From assembly GCA_028690665.1 (NCBI GenBank), contig JAQVAV010000002.1, positions 310,001 through 374,000 on the forward strand: DNA of 64,000 bases. The letters are read 5' to 3'. The translations under genes were made by a program, and so were the position numbers. This document shows positions 26,415-34,826 of this stretch, one piece after another. The notes below the pieces were generated by a model. It saw only the letters and a program-made list of their open reading frames with translations. It was not told the DNA's origin and did not search any database. The DNA comes from Paludibacter sp. (GTDB taxonomy: Bacteria; Bacteroidota; Bacteroidia; Bacteroidales; Paludibacteraceae). Within the stretch, counting starts at the first letter, position 1, and the number at the start of each line of letters is the position of its first letter.

Positions 26415-27493
26415 GGGATGTTTTTACAATACTTTTTTTCGGCGGCATTATATTCCTTTTTCAGAATATCAATAATCTCTTTTACACTACTTATTTTTTG
26501 AGCTAAATAAGCATTGCTTCCGGCAAAAGCATACCCTTTTTCCATGTTTCCTAGGGCCGCATTAAATAGTGCGGCCATTATACAATAGGGGCTTTTAGTA
26601 TAATTACAGGTTTTGATACAATGTACCGGGCAACTTTTAGGAACTTCCAGACCAGCTGTAACTCTGTTTAAAAACTCACTTCGGATCGCTCTTCCGGGCA
26701 TACCGACAGGGCTGTTTATGATTTGAAGATCTGTTTTTTTAGCATTGATGTATGTTTGCTTAAAAGTTTCAGAAGCATCGCATTCATTTGTTGTTACAAA
26801 TAGACTGCCTAATTGAACTGCGGAAACTCCTCCTTTAATAAAATGATATATATCTTCTCCATTAGAAATACCTCCGGCAGCTATAACAGGTATGTTTTTA
26901 ATTCCATTATAACTCTCTGCTATTTTCAATACTTCTGGAATTATATGTTCTAAAGAGTATGATTCATCAAAAATTTGTTCTTTTTTAAATCCTAAGTGTC
27001 CACCGGCTTTGGGGCCCTCAACAACGATTGCATCCGGTAAATAATTATAATTCATATTCCACTTTTCACAAATAATTTTTGCAGCCCGGGCAGATGAAAC
27101 AATTGGAACCAATTTCGTTTTGCTGTCGGGGATTAGGAACGAAGGCAAATCTAAAGGAAGACCTGCTCCGGAAAAAATCATGTCGGCTTTTTCTGCAATG
27201 GATGTCCGAACCATATCTGCAAAATTTGATAAAGCGACCATGATATTTACTCCTACTATTCCTTTTGTTTTCTCCCGGGCCAGGCGTAGTTCTTCTTTTA
27301 ATCCCCAGATGCTACTTTGAATAAAGTTTCCATGCCCTTTATAAATCAGTCCTAATCCTGCGCAGGAAATCACTCCTATGCCACCTTCGTTGGCAACTGC
27401 TGCTGCTAATCCGGAAAGAGATACTCCAACTCCCATACCGCCTTGTATAATAGGAAGTTTTATTTCTATATTGCCTATTTTAAATGTATTCAT
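26411..27493 (-). CDS. Nitronate monooxygenase (2-nitropropane dioxygenase)-like flavoprotein
   Basis: This 360-aa TIM-barrel flavoprotein starts with the family signature IIQGGMGVGVSLSGLAAAVA and has GGISNGEDIYHFIKGG and GAxAVQLGS-like phosphate-binding elements near residue 210-235. A Cys-rich segment (CPVHCIKTCNY, near 290) is typical of one bacterial branch. FMN-dependent oxidation of nitronates is known for the family, but many members have other substrates. It shares a 4-bp overlap with the RelA/SpoT-domain gene. A terminator between it and the RRM gene suggests its own expression. Confidence 0.88.
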   Translation of the reverse strand: MNTFKIGNIEIKLPIIQGGMGVGVSLSGLAAAVANEGGIGVISCAGLGLIYKGHGNFIQSSIWGLKEELRLAREKTKGIVGVNIMVALSNFADMVRTSIAEKADMIFSGAGLPLDLPSFLIPDSKTKLVPIVSSARAAKIICEKWNMNYNYLPDAIVVEGPKAGGHLGFKKEQIFDESYSLEHIIPEVLKIAESYNGIKNIPVIAAGGISNGEDIYHFIKGGVSAVQLGSLFVTTNECDASETFKQTYINAKKTDLQIINSPVGMPGRAIRSEFLNRVTAGLEVPKSCPVHCIKTCNYTKSPYCIMAALFNAALGNMEKGYAFAGSNAYLAQKISSVKEIIDILKKEYNAAEKKYCKNIP

Positions 27494-27503
27494 GTTTATA
27501 AAA

Positions 27504-27538
27504 AAAGCAGGAAACTTTATAAAAAAGTTTCCTGCTTT
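27504..27538 (-). terminator. Terminator after the second RRM gene
   Basis: Arms AAAGCAGGAAACTT and AAGTTTCCTGCTTT form a 14-bp stem; on the minus strand a T run follows. It lies between the RRM gene and the nitronate monooxygenase gene, so it terminates or attenuates the RRM transcript. Confidence 0.85.
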
Positions 27539-27570
27539 CGTATTTAACTTTTTCTTTTAACTGTAAATGA

Positions 27571-27819
27571 TCAATAAGAGCGTGGAATCGCCTCTTTTAC
27601 TACTATTGGACGTCCTTTTATCACTTTTCCATTCAAAGACTGGATTGCATTGTTAGCCTCATTACTGTCCGCCATTTCAACAAATCCGAAACCTTTTGAC
27701 TTTCCGCTATATTTGTCTGTAACAATTTTGGTTGATGATACAGTTCCAAATTCTTCCATGATTTGTTGTAAATCATTTTCACTTACCTCAAAATAGAGAT
27801 TTCCTACGTAAATGTTCAT
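27571..27819 (-). CDS. RRM RNA-binding protein, second copy
   Basis: This protein has 82 aa when started at 27819 (MNIYVGNLYF), the start that matches the family and the paralogue at 21156; the longer frame adds 12 unrelated hydrophobic residues. RNP2 is IYVGNLYF and RNP1 is KGFGFVEM. It has no Gly-rich tail. The two RRM genes flank the RNA/stress island and face away from the insertion sequence. Confidence 0.9.
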   Translation of the reverse strand: MNIYVGNLYFEVSENDLQQIMEEFGTVSSTKIVTDKYSGKSKGFGFVEMADSNEANNAIQSLNGKVIKGRPIVVKEAIPRSY

Positions 27820-28173
27820 AAAAATAAAATTAATTGTAAATATATTGATAAACAAAAGAGTTGAAAAGAGGTCTATTTCGACAAAAGGAGAGACTTAATA
27901 AGATATTAAGAAGTTGTTTGTAATGTGGATAAAGGACAAAAAAAGAACCCATTTGCTTATTATTTGTAAATGTACGTATAAAATATCGATTTTATGGTAT
28001 AAAATAAAATTTACAGGTGTTTTGTCTCCTAAAATTAAGCATTGGCTATATATTTACATTAAAATTAATCTTTGGAGTCTCTGTCAGTTGAAAAAATGTT
28101 TTACACTGATTTGTGATTTCTACAAAGTGAAAGTATAAAATGACACAAATGCCAGATTTGTACGAATATGGAG
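27820..28173. other. Non-coding gap between the RRM gene and the lyase gene
   Basis: This 354-bp, very AT-rich stretch must contain the promoter of the RRM gene. I find no good TAnnTTTG element, hairpin or repeat in it. A 74-codon open frame on the plus strand has the composition of random AT-rich DNA and no start signal. Confidence 0.5.
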
Positions 28174-29271
28174 TTATATGTATATTTTTTTTGAGTAGGT
28201 TTTATAATCTGTTTGTAAAATTAGTATGTAGATGCCGGGAGGCAATCCGCAATTTTTAATTATAAATTTATGATTGCCATTTTGCTGATGTTCATAATTT
28301 ATAAATTTTCGGACAGTTTGACCATTGAGATTTTTACAAGATAGATTTATTATGTTGTTTTCACTTAATTCATAATTGATGATTATTTCTTTATTAGTGA
28401 AGTTCTGATTGATATTGAAATTCTCGGAGTTGGAATAGGTATTTGTATTTACATCTGTCGAGATTTCTTCTGCAATGGAAAAATATGAAAACCGGACAGC
28501 TTCATCCCGTAAATCGGAAGAGTTGAGTAAACTCCGGTATATGCCCCATTTCGGGCGGATAAAATCATTGTCTGGGCGGATAGTTCGCAATTTACTGTTG
28601 CTGTACGACATAATTATATTTCCGGTTTGTGAATCCTGTATATTGATTGAATAGGAGCCATCTGTACTATCGATTTTGATTCTTTCTGTGGCTTCTACCC
28701 ATTTGCCTTTAAAAAGTGACAAGTCGGCTGAAGTCAGTTTTACCTGAGCCTGGTCGGAACTTTCGTAATAATTTAGTTCCAATTTATCAGGATTCCCTTT
28801 GCGGGCAGTGAGTACGAATACCGGATCGTCATCATCTCCGTTTACAGCCTTTACCTGGTGAATGTGGGTAAAACTTGCGGATGGTTGAAATCCATCCGGG
28901 AGTTTGAATTGCCATTTATAAACGACTGTTTCTCCCAATTTTCCTTTAAGATTTTCGGGAGAAGGTTCGTAGGTTTTTATTTCTACACGTTGTCTGTCGA
29001 AATTTATACAACGGTCGTTGTCAGGGGTAACATGTATGTAAAATACGAAAACATATTTTTGCAGGTCATTGTCCCATATTTCTGCTATGTGACGTCCGAA
29101 TTCGGGATGTACACACTCGGGGTTTTCAACAGCTGTGTAACCCGGAGCGAGTACACTGTTGATTAATTCGTAGGTATTTCCCGGACCATCAGCTTCGAGA
29201 ACTGTCTGACTTTTTACAAGCAGGGACAAGGTGATCAAGCATAAAAATAAGGTTAACTTTTGCATTTCCAT
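28174..29271 (-). CDS. Secreted jelly-roll lyase-like protein with T9SS domain
   Basis: This protein of about 365 aa starts at 29271 or 29265; both starts give a signal peptide ending KSQT. The central domain (about 25-270) looks like a beta-jelly-roll polysaccharide lyase. It has an RVEIKTY strand, a FTHIHQVK strand and a PKWGIYRS strand, resembling the RxEL, QIH and YFKAG-Y pattern of PL7-like lyases without matching it exactly. The last 80 residues are a T9SS sorting domain. It is the last gene of the SusC operon. An alginate or glucuronan lyase is the best guess; the family cannot be fixed by eye. Confidence 0.7.
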   Translation of the reverse strand: MEMQKLTLFLCLITLSLLVKSQTVLEADGPGNTYELINSVLAPGYTAVENPECVHPEFGRHIAEIWDNDLQKYVFVFYIHVTPDNDRCINFDRQRVEIKTYEPSPENLKGKLGETVVYKWQFKLPDGFQPSASFTHIHQVKAVNGDDDDPVFVLTARKGNPDKLELNYYESSDQAQVKLTSADLSLFKGKWVEATERIKIDSTDGSYSINIQDSQTGNIIMSYSNSKLRTIRPDNDFIRPKWGIYRSLLNSSDLRDEAVRFSYFSIAEEISTDVNTNTYSNSENFNINQNFTNKEIIINYELSENNIINLSCKNLNGQTVRKFINYEHQQNGNHKFIIKNCGLPPGIYILILQTDYKTYSKKIYI

Positions 29272-29389
29272 TTTATGGGTGATTTGTTTTTTATAAAATG
29301 GGTTGGATATTCGAAACACAGACATAATTTACATGTTTTTACAGATAATGATAATTAGCTGATTAATATGTAAATTATGCTTGGATTGT

Positions 29390-31771
29390 TTATCTTAATC
29401 CGATATTGCTGTTATCGGTTCCCATGCCTGCTAATTTTGATTTTTTAGAAAGAGTGTAGCTCTTTTTTTCAAACTTCGGGGCATCATGTACTATGGTCTG
29501 AGATTGAGCTCCATTTGAGATTTTGACATCAGTACAATCGTAAAAACAGCAGTTGGTGATTGTGTTTTTTTCGCCTGATAGTCTTACACTTTGTTTGGCT
29601 AACGAATAACAAAATATCGAATTGGCTATGTTTACCGTCACTATGCCGTTTGTTTTTAGCATAGTTTGTTTTTCATCGTCGGCAACCCTGTCGAATACAC
29701 AATGATCTACCTGCAAATTTCCGCCGAGAGTTGATTCATCATTTCCTCCCCGGTAGTAGTCAATCAGATATTGGGTGAAATTTTTAAATACAGTATTGTC
29801 GAATACAACCGTTTCTGCATTATATTTTCCAATATCATCTTTTTCGTCGGCGAGTGAGAAACCGCGAAATGCATCATGGAGATAGGAGTTTTTTATCACA
29901 ACAGAGTCTGCAACAGAGCCTTTATATGCTTTGAATATGGATCCTGATTCTACCTTAAAATCATGAATTTCACAATTATTAATGATAAGTTTATACCCAA
30001 ATGCACTTTCTTTGGAGGTTATAAAAGCATATTTCGCCGGATATTCGGCCTTGCTGTCTCCGTCAATATCTACGTTTGAAATATAAACTTGTGCATTTTC
30101 ACCAATTTCGAAGCAAGAGTTATTGCCCCGTGATGATTTTAATCTTATAATCGCTTTGTTCTTGGGGTCAGCGCTTGTTATTGTCAGATCTTTTGAGATC
30201 CGGATTTTGTTGGTAATGATATGCTCGCCGGCCGAAAGGACTAAAATATCTCCTGTACCTGCTTTTTTTACGGCTTTATACAAATTATCTGTTCCGGCAT
30301 CAACCTGAATTGTTTTTCCTTTATGATTTTCCGCTTTGACTGAGTTACTTAGCGGTTTATACCATGCCGGGCCACAGTTGGCTGATGTTGCCATTTCTAT
30401 AGCAGGATTTTCCAAATTTTGAAATGCACCTATGACAACATCTTTTCTTTCTCTTCCCAAAATATCGTATTTGACAAAAGGTAACTTTTTTGCTTTTGCG
30501 GCAGTATATACGAAGTCAATATTATTGACTTTTGCCCTGTTTACATCACCAGCGACACCTCCAAGTTCTTTGGCTATACCATTACTATTATATATCAGGT
30601 TGTTATCGAATTTAACCCCATCGCAAATATCATCGAATTTTACAATATCAGTGGAATTCGGAGCATAAACAAGATTGTTGAGTAACAGCATATTTTCCGG
30701 ACGTACAGTTCTGTTTCGTTGTTTTGAACCGATTCCGAATGCCCATGTATAAGCGCAATCATAATAGGTGTTATTGGCAACTATAACATTTTTGACCGGA
30801 GCATAACCGTTGGCCGGGGAATCCGGTATGCCGTTCATCACAGCCAATCCCGACCTGAAATCGTCGCCGGTAAGTTTATAAAAATAATTGTTATAAATTT
30901 TATGACCTTCATTGATAACCCGGACACCTCCTGTAAAAGGTTTACCATTACCAATGAACCAGTTGCCCGAAACCAGGGCATTGTCCCCGTGGCGGAGTAC
31001 CAGACTTCCTTCGCATTCGTAAAATGTATTGTTAACGAGTTTGTTGTTCCCTGATTTATTTGAAATAATTTCGACTTCGCCGTTGCAGTGTTCAAAATAA
31101 TTTCCGTCGACAATTGATGCTGAATTCAAATGGCAGACATGGCTGGTTCCTATACGGATAGTTTCGCCTCCATTGGCTCCCAGACGGGGACGTGGACCGA
31201 AATAATTCCGGTAGATCAGATGCCCGTTGTCGATACTGTTTGAATCGTTCGGCCAGATAACCATAGTCGTTCCCTGATTGTTTTTCCCTCCGAAATAACA
31301 ATATTCAACCGTGTTTTTTTTACCATATATGTCTATCCAATGGTCATCGGAATCTTTTACCTGTTGGTTGTAATGATCAATTACACATTCGGATACGACC
31401 GAATTATAGGCATAATCAGCAGAACCTGTTCTAAACTCGATAACCGAATTTTTCGGGGTCGATCCGTTGATAAATACCAATCCCGAGACATAAAGATATT
31501 TGCCCGACAACTGGAGTTTTGATTTTCCTTCAATGGTTACTTTGCCGGGAGTTTCGGCGACCAGGTAAATATATTTACCCGGTTCGCCTTCCCCTTTAAA
31601 TTTAAACATCACATCTTTCCATACCCCGTTAACTAATACGAGGGAATCTCCCGGTAACAGCTTTTTTACGGCTGTATTATATTGTTCTGAATTGGTTACT
31701 TTATAATTAGCTCCGGATAATATCGCTATTGATATAAGAGCTGAAACCAAGAACAGTAACGTTTTTTTCAT
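29390..31771 (-). CDS. Two-domain PL6 alginate lyase
   Basis: This 793-aa protein has a signal peptide (1-21) and an N-terminal PL6 beta-helix with Lys239 (EIISNKS) and Arg260 (LVLRHGDN). A second parallel beta-helix domain runs from about 485 to the end and begins with a TGDILVLSAGEHI strand. The two-helix layout is like exo-acting members of PL6 subfamily 1. There is no sorting domain, unlike the other two PL6 proteins, so it may be periplasmic or surface-held. It is in the SusC-SusD-lipoprotein operon, 32 bp after the lipoprotein gene. Confidence 0.9.
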   Translation of the reverse strand: MKKTLLFLVSALISIAILSGANYKVTNSEQYNTAVKKLLPGDSLVLVNGVWKDVMFKFKGEGEPGKYIYLVAETPGKVTIEGKSKLQLSGKYLYVSGLVFINGSTPKNSVIEFRTGSADYAYNSVVSECVIDHYNQQVKDSDDHWIDIYGKKNTVEYCYFGGKNNQGTTMVIWPNDSNSIDNGHLIYRNYFGPRPRLGANGGETIRIGTSHVCHLNSASIVDGNYFEHCNGEVEIISNKSGNNKLVNNTFYECEGSLVLRHGDNALVSGNWFIGNGKPFTGGVRVINEGHKIYNNYFYKLTGDDFRSGLAVMNGIPDSPANGYAPVKNVIVANNTYYDCAYTWAFGIGSKQRNRTVRPENMLLLNNLVYAPNSTDIVKFDDICDGVKFDNNLIYNSNGIAKELGGVAGDVNRAKVNNIDFVYTAAKAKKLPFVKYDILGRERKDVVIGAFQNLENPAIEMATSANCGPAWYKPLSNSVKAENHKGKTIQVDAGTDNLYKAVKKAGTGDILVLSAGEHIITNKIRISKDLTITSADPKNKAIIRLKSSRGNNSCFEIGENAQVYISNVDIDGDSKAEYPAKYAFITSKESAFGYKLIINNCEIHDFKVESGSIFKAYKGSVADSVVIKNSYLHDAFRGFSLADEKDDIGKYNAETVVFDNTVFKNFTQYLIDYYRGGNDESTLGGNLQVDHCVFDRVADDEKQTMLKTNGIVTVNIANSIFCYSLAKQSVRLSGEKNTITNCCFYDCTDVKISNGAQSQTIVHDAPKFEKKSYTLSKKSKLAGMGTDNSNIGLR

Positions 31772-31803
31772 TTTTGATATTTTATGAATGATTAAACCGA
31801 TAT

Positions 31804-33306
31804 TTATTTTTGCCAGATAATGTCGAACGTAAGTTCCGGTATTCTGTTGTTAACAGCTTCTTTGGGCATACCAGTTATTTTTATAATACCGTTTTTCCCG
31901 GTAGTATAGTTTCTGACCCAGCCAATATTATTTTTATCAATGCAGAAATGTCCGGATGCAACATTATATCCGGCATCATCGACCGATTTGTATATTCTTG
32001 GAGAACTGGTTGATGGTAGACTGATTCCTGTAAAGAAGTCATCGTTTAATTCAACAATAGTTCCTGCATCAAAAGCATCCAGTACGGCCAGATGATTCGT
32101 AGAATCACGGCTTAATACCCTGAATTTAGTCTGGATTCCTCCTGTTCCGTAGAAATCATCCCAACTACCATCCTTTGGATCGATGCTTACACCATTACAT
32201 TTGAAGTTTTTAATCGTACTGGAGCCATTGTGAGGTCCGTAGAGCTGCACATAACCAGATTGATCGTAAAGGTAGAAATCGATGACAGATCTGTTCTCAT
32301 AAGCGGAACAACTATTGAATACAGTACCTGTTTCGGCATCAAAAAATGCATCTTCTGTACCTCCGTAAGCAATTCGGGCACTTAGTAAAACATCGGTGTA
32401 ACTGTAATACCTCGGTTCGTTCGGATCGGCTGTTACCTGAAAATCATCTGTCAATACAATTTGTCTTGCACCGTAATAAATACCGGTTAAGGCTCCGCTC
32501 ATATTTCCGCCAAAATAATCGGTCGGCATGTCGATAGTGATTTCCGTATCGGTTTTAAGCTTGATGAGCATTTTTACACTTCCTACGAAAATAGAATCGA
32601 TCAGCGTAAGTCTTTCTCCCTGAATGGTTACAGGAGTATATTTGGTGAGAGATGTCGGGCAATACGATACGGAAGGAGCTTCTTTCAGAATAGTGAATGT
32701 AGAACCTTCGGGGCCGACTAAAACATTTTCTGTCCCGTTGAAATAAGCATATCTTAAAGTTACCGGAGTTTCATCTTCCGCATAAGGTACTTTAAATACA
32801 ATTTCATTTGCCCGTTGACTTATGATGGTTACTTTTTCTCCGCCAACCAATATAGAATCAATTACGTTTAGGTATTCACCTTCAATTACTACTTCTTCAT
32901 TTACAGTACCTGATGTCGGATAGTTTTCCGGTGCGATATAAGGTGTGAGGTAAGTTACCGTAAATTCGTTGGTAGATTCCGATTTTCCTTTAGAGTTGGA
33001 AACAACAACTTTACCATCCCGACAAGTGCTGACAACTTTGGCAACCAATTTTGTGCTGCTGATTCTGTATTTTATTTCAGCAAGTCCTCCACCTACCAAA
33101 ACCGTGTCTACCTTTTGCAGATTTTCTCCGGTAATGGTGATTACACTGCCTACTTCACCTGAGTTAGGACTGAAAGAGGTTATTGTGGGAGCTTTAACTT
33201 CGATGGTTTCAATATAGGTGTCTTCCTGGCAGGCAGATAATAATCCTACTATAAGTATGATAATCAGATATAAGCTTTTTATGTTTGTTTTCATTTGTAT
33301 TTTCAT
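31804..33306 (-). CDS. IPT/TIG-domain surface glycan-binding lipoprotein
   Basis: This 500-aa protein has a lipobox ending LLSAC, fitting a start at 33306 or, slightly better, at 33294 (MKTNIKS). Three IPT/TIG immunoglobulin-like repeats follow (about 38-115, 120-205 and 210-290), each with a DxxxVGG-like strand. A C-terminal domain of about 200 residues is rich in aromatic residues and is probably the glycan-binding part. Its place directly after SusD is that of SusE/SusF-type surface glycan-binding proteins. It should hold alginate at the cell surface for the SusCD importer. Confidence 0.85.
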   Translation of the reverse strand: MKIQMKTNIKSLYLIIILIVGLLSACQEDTYIETIEVKAPTITSFSPNSGEVGSVITITGENLQKVDTVLVGGGLAEIKYRISSTKLVAKVVSTCRDGKVVVSNSKGKSESTNEFTVTYLTPYIAPENYPTSGTVNEEVVIEGEYLNVIDSILVGGEKVTIISQRANEIVFKVPYAEDETPVTLRYAYFNGTENVLVGPEGSTFTILKEAPSVSYCPTSLTKYTPVTIQGERLTLIDSIFVGSVKMLIKLKTDTEITIDMPTDYFGGNMSGALTGIYYGARQIVLTDDFQVTADPNEPRYYSYTDVLLSARIAYGGTEDAFFDAETGTVFNSCSAYENRSVIDFYLYDQSGYVQLYGPHNGSSTIKNFKCNGVSIDPKDGSWDDFYGTGGIQTKFRVLSRDSTNHLAVLDAFDAGTIVELNDDFFTGISLPSTSSPRIYKSVDDAGYNVASGHFCIDKNNIGWVRNYTTGKNGIIKITGMPKEAVNNRIPELTFDIIWQK

Positions 33307-33333
33307 TTTGGGTATATTACGAATAAAATTTAA

Positions 33334-34791
33334 TTAATATCCCATGTTCTGACTAATGTTGGGATTAATGTCAATTTCCTTTTGAGGAATTGGAAGCAGA
33401 ATATTATTATCATTAAGCGGTCCTGCTCCGGAGGTCGATTCATAATATTCTTCGGTGCTGTAATGTTCGTTCATCACTTCTATAGCCCTTCCTGTACGGA
33501 CAAGGTCAAACCAGCGTTGATTCTCAAAAGCGAGTTCGAGACGTCGTTCTTTTTCTATAGCCATTCGCATCGAGTGTTTATTGGGTAATGAACTTTCTTT
33601 CAATTCTGTGAGTCCGGCTCTTGTTCTGGTTTCGTTTATGAGTGGCAAAGCCGCAGCTACACCATCAAGTTCGTTTTCAACTTCTGCATAAAGAAGTATT
33701 ACATCTGCAAAGCGAAGTATAGGCCAGTCTTTATCTCCATCATCTTTGATAGTCACAGGAGACAGGTATTTTTTTATATATCTGCGATCTATAACCTGAT
33801 TGTTGTCATTGACATAGTTTAATGCGATAGTAACATCTTCACGGGTGTCAGAACTATTGTATGCCTGAACCAAATCGCTTGATGGATAATTGTATCCGCT
33901 TCCGTCTCCGTTAATAACACTCGATCCGCTAAGTTGGGGAGCAAATCTGTTCCCGAAAATAGATCCAAGTCCAAGTCCTCCAGAAGTAAAGCGCACGGTG
34001 AATAAAATTTCATCATTAACTTCGTTGTTTATGTCGAATACGCTTTCATAGGTATCCATGAGCCTGTAGCCACTGTTTTCATATACATCTTTCAATAAAG
34101 CCTGTGTCGTTTCATCAATCAATCCTTCAGTCATGTAAACTTTAGCCAACAAAGCTTTGGCAGCCCAACTTGTGACACGTCCTTTTTCATCATCCGAATA
34201 TTCGCTGGGTAATTTATCAATGGCATCTTTCAGATCGCTTTCAATCAGTGCATATACATCTTCAACGGAGCTTCTGTCATATTGTTTAGCTTCTTCTGCA
34301 CTGATACGTTCGGTAATAATAAACACCGGCCCAAATAAACGTACCAAATTAAAATAATGGTATGCCCGGATAAATTTAGCTTCTCCTTCGTATTGATTTC
34401 TCAAACTGTCGGTGGTCACTACTGCCAAGTGATCAGGATCCAGTACTGTATTGCAGCGGGCTATGTTGTGGTAAACAGTTTGCCAGTAGTCGTACACTCT
34501 GGTGTTTGTAGCTGATACTTTAGCCTGATCAAATTCGAACAGCAATGTGTTGTTGGAGGATGTTGTGGCCGTATTGTATAGTCGACTGTTGTCCGAACGC
34601 AATTCGGTAAGCATCCATTCGAATTCAAGCGGTGCCTGCAATCCGTTGTAGCAGGCAATTACCGCAGAGTTAATTTCGTCTGTAGTTTGGTAAAAGCTAC
34701 CTTCTCCAATTTCTGAAATAGGTTGAAGATTCAGATCACAACTGTATAAGGTAAAAAGAAATAATAGAGGAATATATTTGAATAATTTCAT
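33334..34791 (-). CDS. susD: SusD-family outer-membrane lipoprotein
   Basis: This 485-aa protein has a lipobox ending LYSC at about residue 18. TPR-like helices with family motifs such as AKFIRAYHYFNLVRLFG (about 137-153) and RxWFDLVRTGRA near the C-terminus identify SusD. It caps the SusC channel and binds the oligosaccharide. It follows SusC by 35 bp, as is usual. With PL6, PL17 and KdgF-like neighbours the ligand is most probably alginate oligosaccharides. Confidence 0.95.
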   Translation of the reverse strand: MKLFKYIPLLFLFTLYSCDLNLQPISEIGEGSFYQTTDEINSAVIACYNGLQAPLEFEWMLTELRSDNSRLYNTATTSSNNTLLFEFDQAKVSATNTRVYDYWQTVYHNIARCNTVLDPDHLAVVTTDSLRNQYEGEAKFIRAYHYFNLVRLFGPVFIITERISAEEAKQYDRSSVEDVYALIESDLKDAIDKLPSEYSDDEKGRVTSWAAKALLAKVYMTEGLIDETTQALLKDVYENSGYRLMDTYESVFDINNEVNDEILFTVRFTSGGLGLGSIFGNRFAPQLSGSSVINGDGSGYNYPSSDLVQAYNSSDTREDVTIALNYVNDNNQVIDRRYIKKYLSPVTIKDDGDKDWPILRFADVILLYAEVENELDGVAAALPLINETRTRAGLTELKESSLPNKHSMRMAIEKERRLELAFENQRWFDLVRTGRAIEVMNEHYSTEEYYESTSGAGPLNDNNILLPIPQKEIDINPNISQNMGY

Positions 34792-34826
34792 AATGTGCTG
34801 CTTTTAAAGTTTTGAAGTTGAATGAT

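Noticed and set aside
27914-28138. 74-codon plus-strand frame in an intergenic gap
   Set aside because: Composition (Lys, Ile, Tyr, Trp rich) fits translated AT-rich DNA; no promoter or ribosome site is seen.
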